This document shows, piece by piece, positions 63,615 through 64,000 of a DNA stretch of 64,000 nt. This DNA comes from Ornithinibacillus halotolerans (GTDB taxonomy: Bacteria > Bacillota > Bacilli > Bacillales > Amphibacillaceae). The notes under the pieces were generated by a model, which made no database searches, was not told where the DNA came from, and was given only the letters and a program-made list of their open reading frames with translations. The number at the start of each line of letters is the position of its first letter. Position 1 is the first letter of the stretch. Location of the stretch: positions 1 through 64,000 of the forward strand of contig NZ_BMEY01000016.1 of the NCBI RefSeq assembly GCF_014637405.1. Direction: 5' to 3'. A program made the position numbers and the translations under genes.

Positions 63615-64000
63615 ATGTATCGTTACTATCTTATTGCGATTGTTTTGATTGCACTTGATCAATTTACAAAATATTTAGTAGTAAAAAACATGGAATTATA
63701 TGAACAAATTCCAGTCATCGAAGGATTCTTTTATTTAACTTCACATAGGAATAGTGGAGCGGCATGGGGAATACTAGAAGGAAGAATGGGGTTCTTTTAT
63801 TTAATAACGGTAATCGTTATCGCAGGTGTTCTTTATTATTTACATAAATATGGAAAACAAAATAAATTGTTTGCTGTAGCTCTTGGTTTTATTTTAGGTG
63901 GGGCTATAGGCAACTTTATTGACCGCCTATTACATCAAGAGGTTGTAGACTTTTTTGATTTTATTATTTTTGGTTATGATTTTCCAATTTTTAATATTGC
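63615..64000 (+). CDS. lspA: lipoprotein signal peptidase LspA (5' part, cut by window end)
   Basis: Signal peptidase II, an aspartic protease of the membrane that cleaves prolipoproteins before the lipid-modified cysteine. The visible 128 codons include [12 protein letters not shown], the [15 protein letters not shown] block, [20 protein letters not shown] with one catalytic Asp region, and YDFPIFNI at the cut. About 25-30 residues, including the end of the second Asp motif, lie beyond 64000. GGAGG stands 8 bases before the ATG. The small ylyA gene found between ileS and lspA in B. subtilis is absent. Confidence 0.95.
   Translation, partial: MYRYYLIAIVLIALDQFTKYLVVKNMELYEQIPVIEGFFYLTSHRNSGAAWGILEGRMGFFYLITVIVIAGVLYYLHKYGKQNKLFAVALGFILGGAIGNFIDRLLHQEVVDFFDFIIFGYDFPIFNI

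Overview
The window is a low-GC Gram-positive chromosome segment from a spore-forming member of the Bacillaceae, probably close to Oceanobacillus, Ornithinibacillus or Virgibacillus. The evidence is the gene order, which follows the Bacillus subtilis ykt-yla-pyc-cta-ylb-dcw-spoIIG-ylm-ileS-lspA order almost gene for gene. Sporulation genes (spoVD, spoVE, spoIIGA, sigE, sigG, gerR, ylaJ, ylbJ), a bacillithiol gene (bshC) and a meso-diaminopimelate type MurE agree with this. No rRNA, tRNA, CRISPR array, prophage or complete insertion sequence was seen. Several genes start with TTG behind a strong Shine-Dalgarno (SD) sequence, so many starts here are moved inward from the longest reading frame.

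Layout. 1-5000: a betaine/choline-type transporter, a lipoprotein polysaccharide deacetylase, a very small SR1P-like peptide gene, a nitronate monooxygenase-like flavoprotein, a UPF0223 gene broken by a one-base slip in an A tract, and yktB. 5200-9400: small yla-type genes, suhB and ylaN. 9500-14100: ftsW and pyruvate carboxylase. 14100-21400: heme A synthase (ctaA) divergent from the caa3 oxidase operon ctaCDEF, followed by ctaG and a DUF420 protein; ctaB is absent. 21400-36500: the ylb region, with rsmD, coaD, tmcAL, rpmF, gerR and bshC. 36700-53200: the division and cell wall cluster (mraZ, rsmH, ftsL, pbpB, spoVD, murE, murF, mraY, murD, spoVE, divIB, ftsA, ftsZ), without murG and murB. 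53400-56100: spoIIGA-sigE and sigG. 56200-60300: ylmC-D-E-sepF-ylmG-ylmH-divIVA. 60300-64000: an isoleucine T-box, ileS and the start of lspA.

How it works together. The right half couples septum building (FtsA, FtsZ, SepF, DivIVA, DivIB, FtsL, PBP2B) and peptidoglycan precursor synthesis (MurE, MurF, MraY, MurD) to the sporulation switch: SpoIIGA processes pro-sigma-E in the mother cell, and a good sigma-F promoter precedes sigG for the forespore. The left half holds carbon entry (pyruvate carboxylase) and the terminal oxidase with its heme A supply.

The observations most worth a second look are: a Fur-box-like palindrome lying over the predicted start site of ctaA; a 238-bp GC-rich structured element inserted in a terminator between ylbL and tmcAL; a likely C-rich small RNA on the minus strand between ylbG and rsmD; the loss of ctaB and of murG/murB from their usual places; the frameshifted UPF0223 gene; and 10-bp phased repeats before mraZ.
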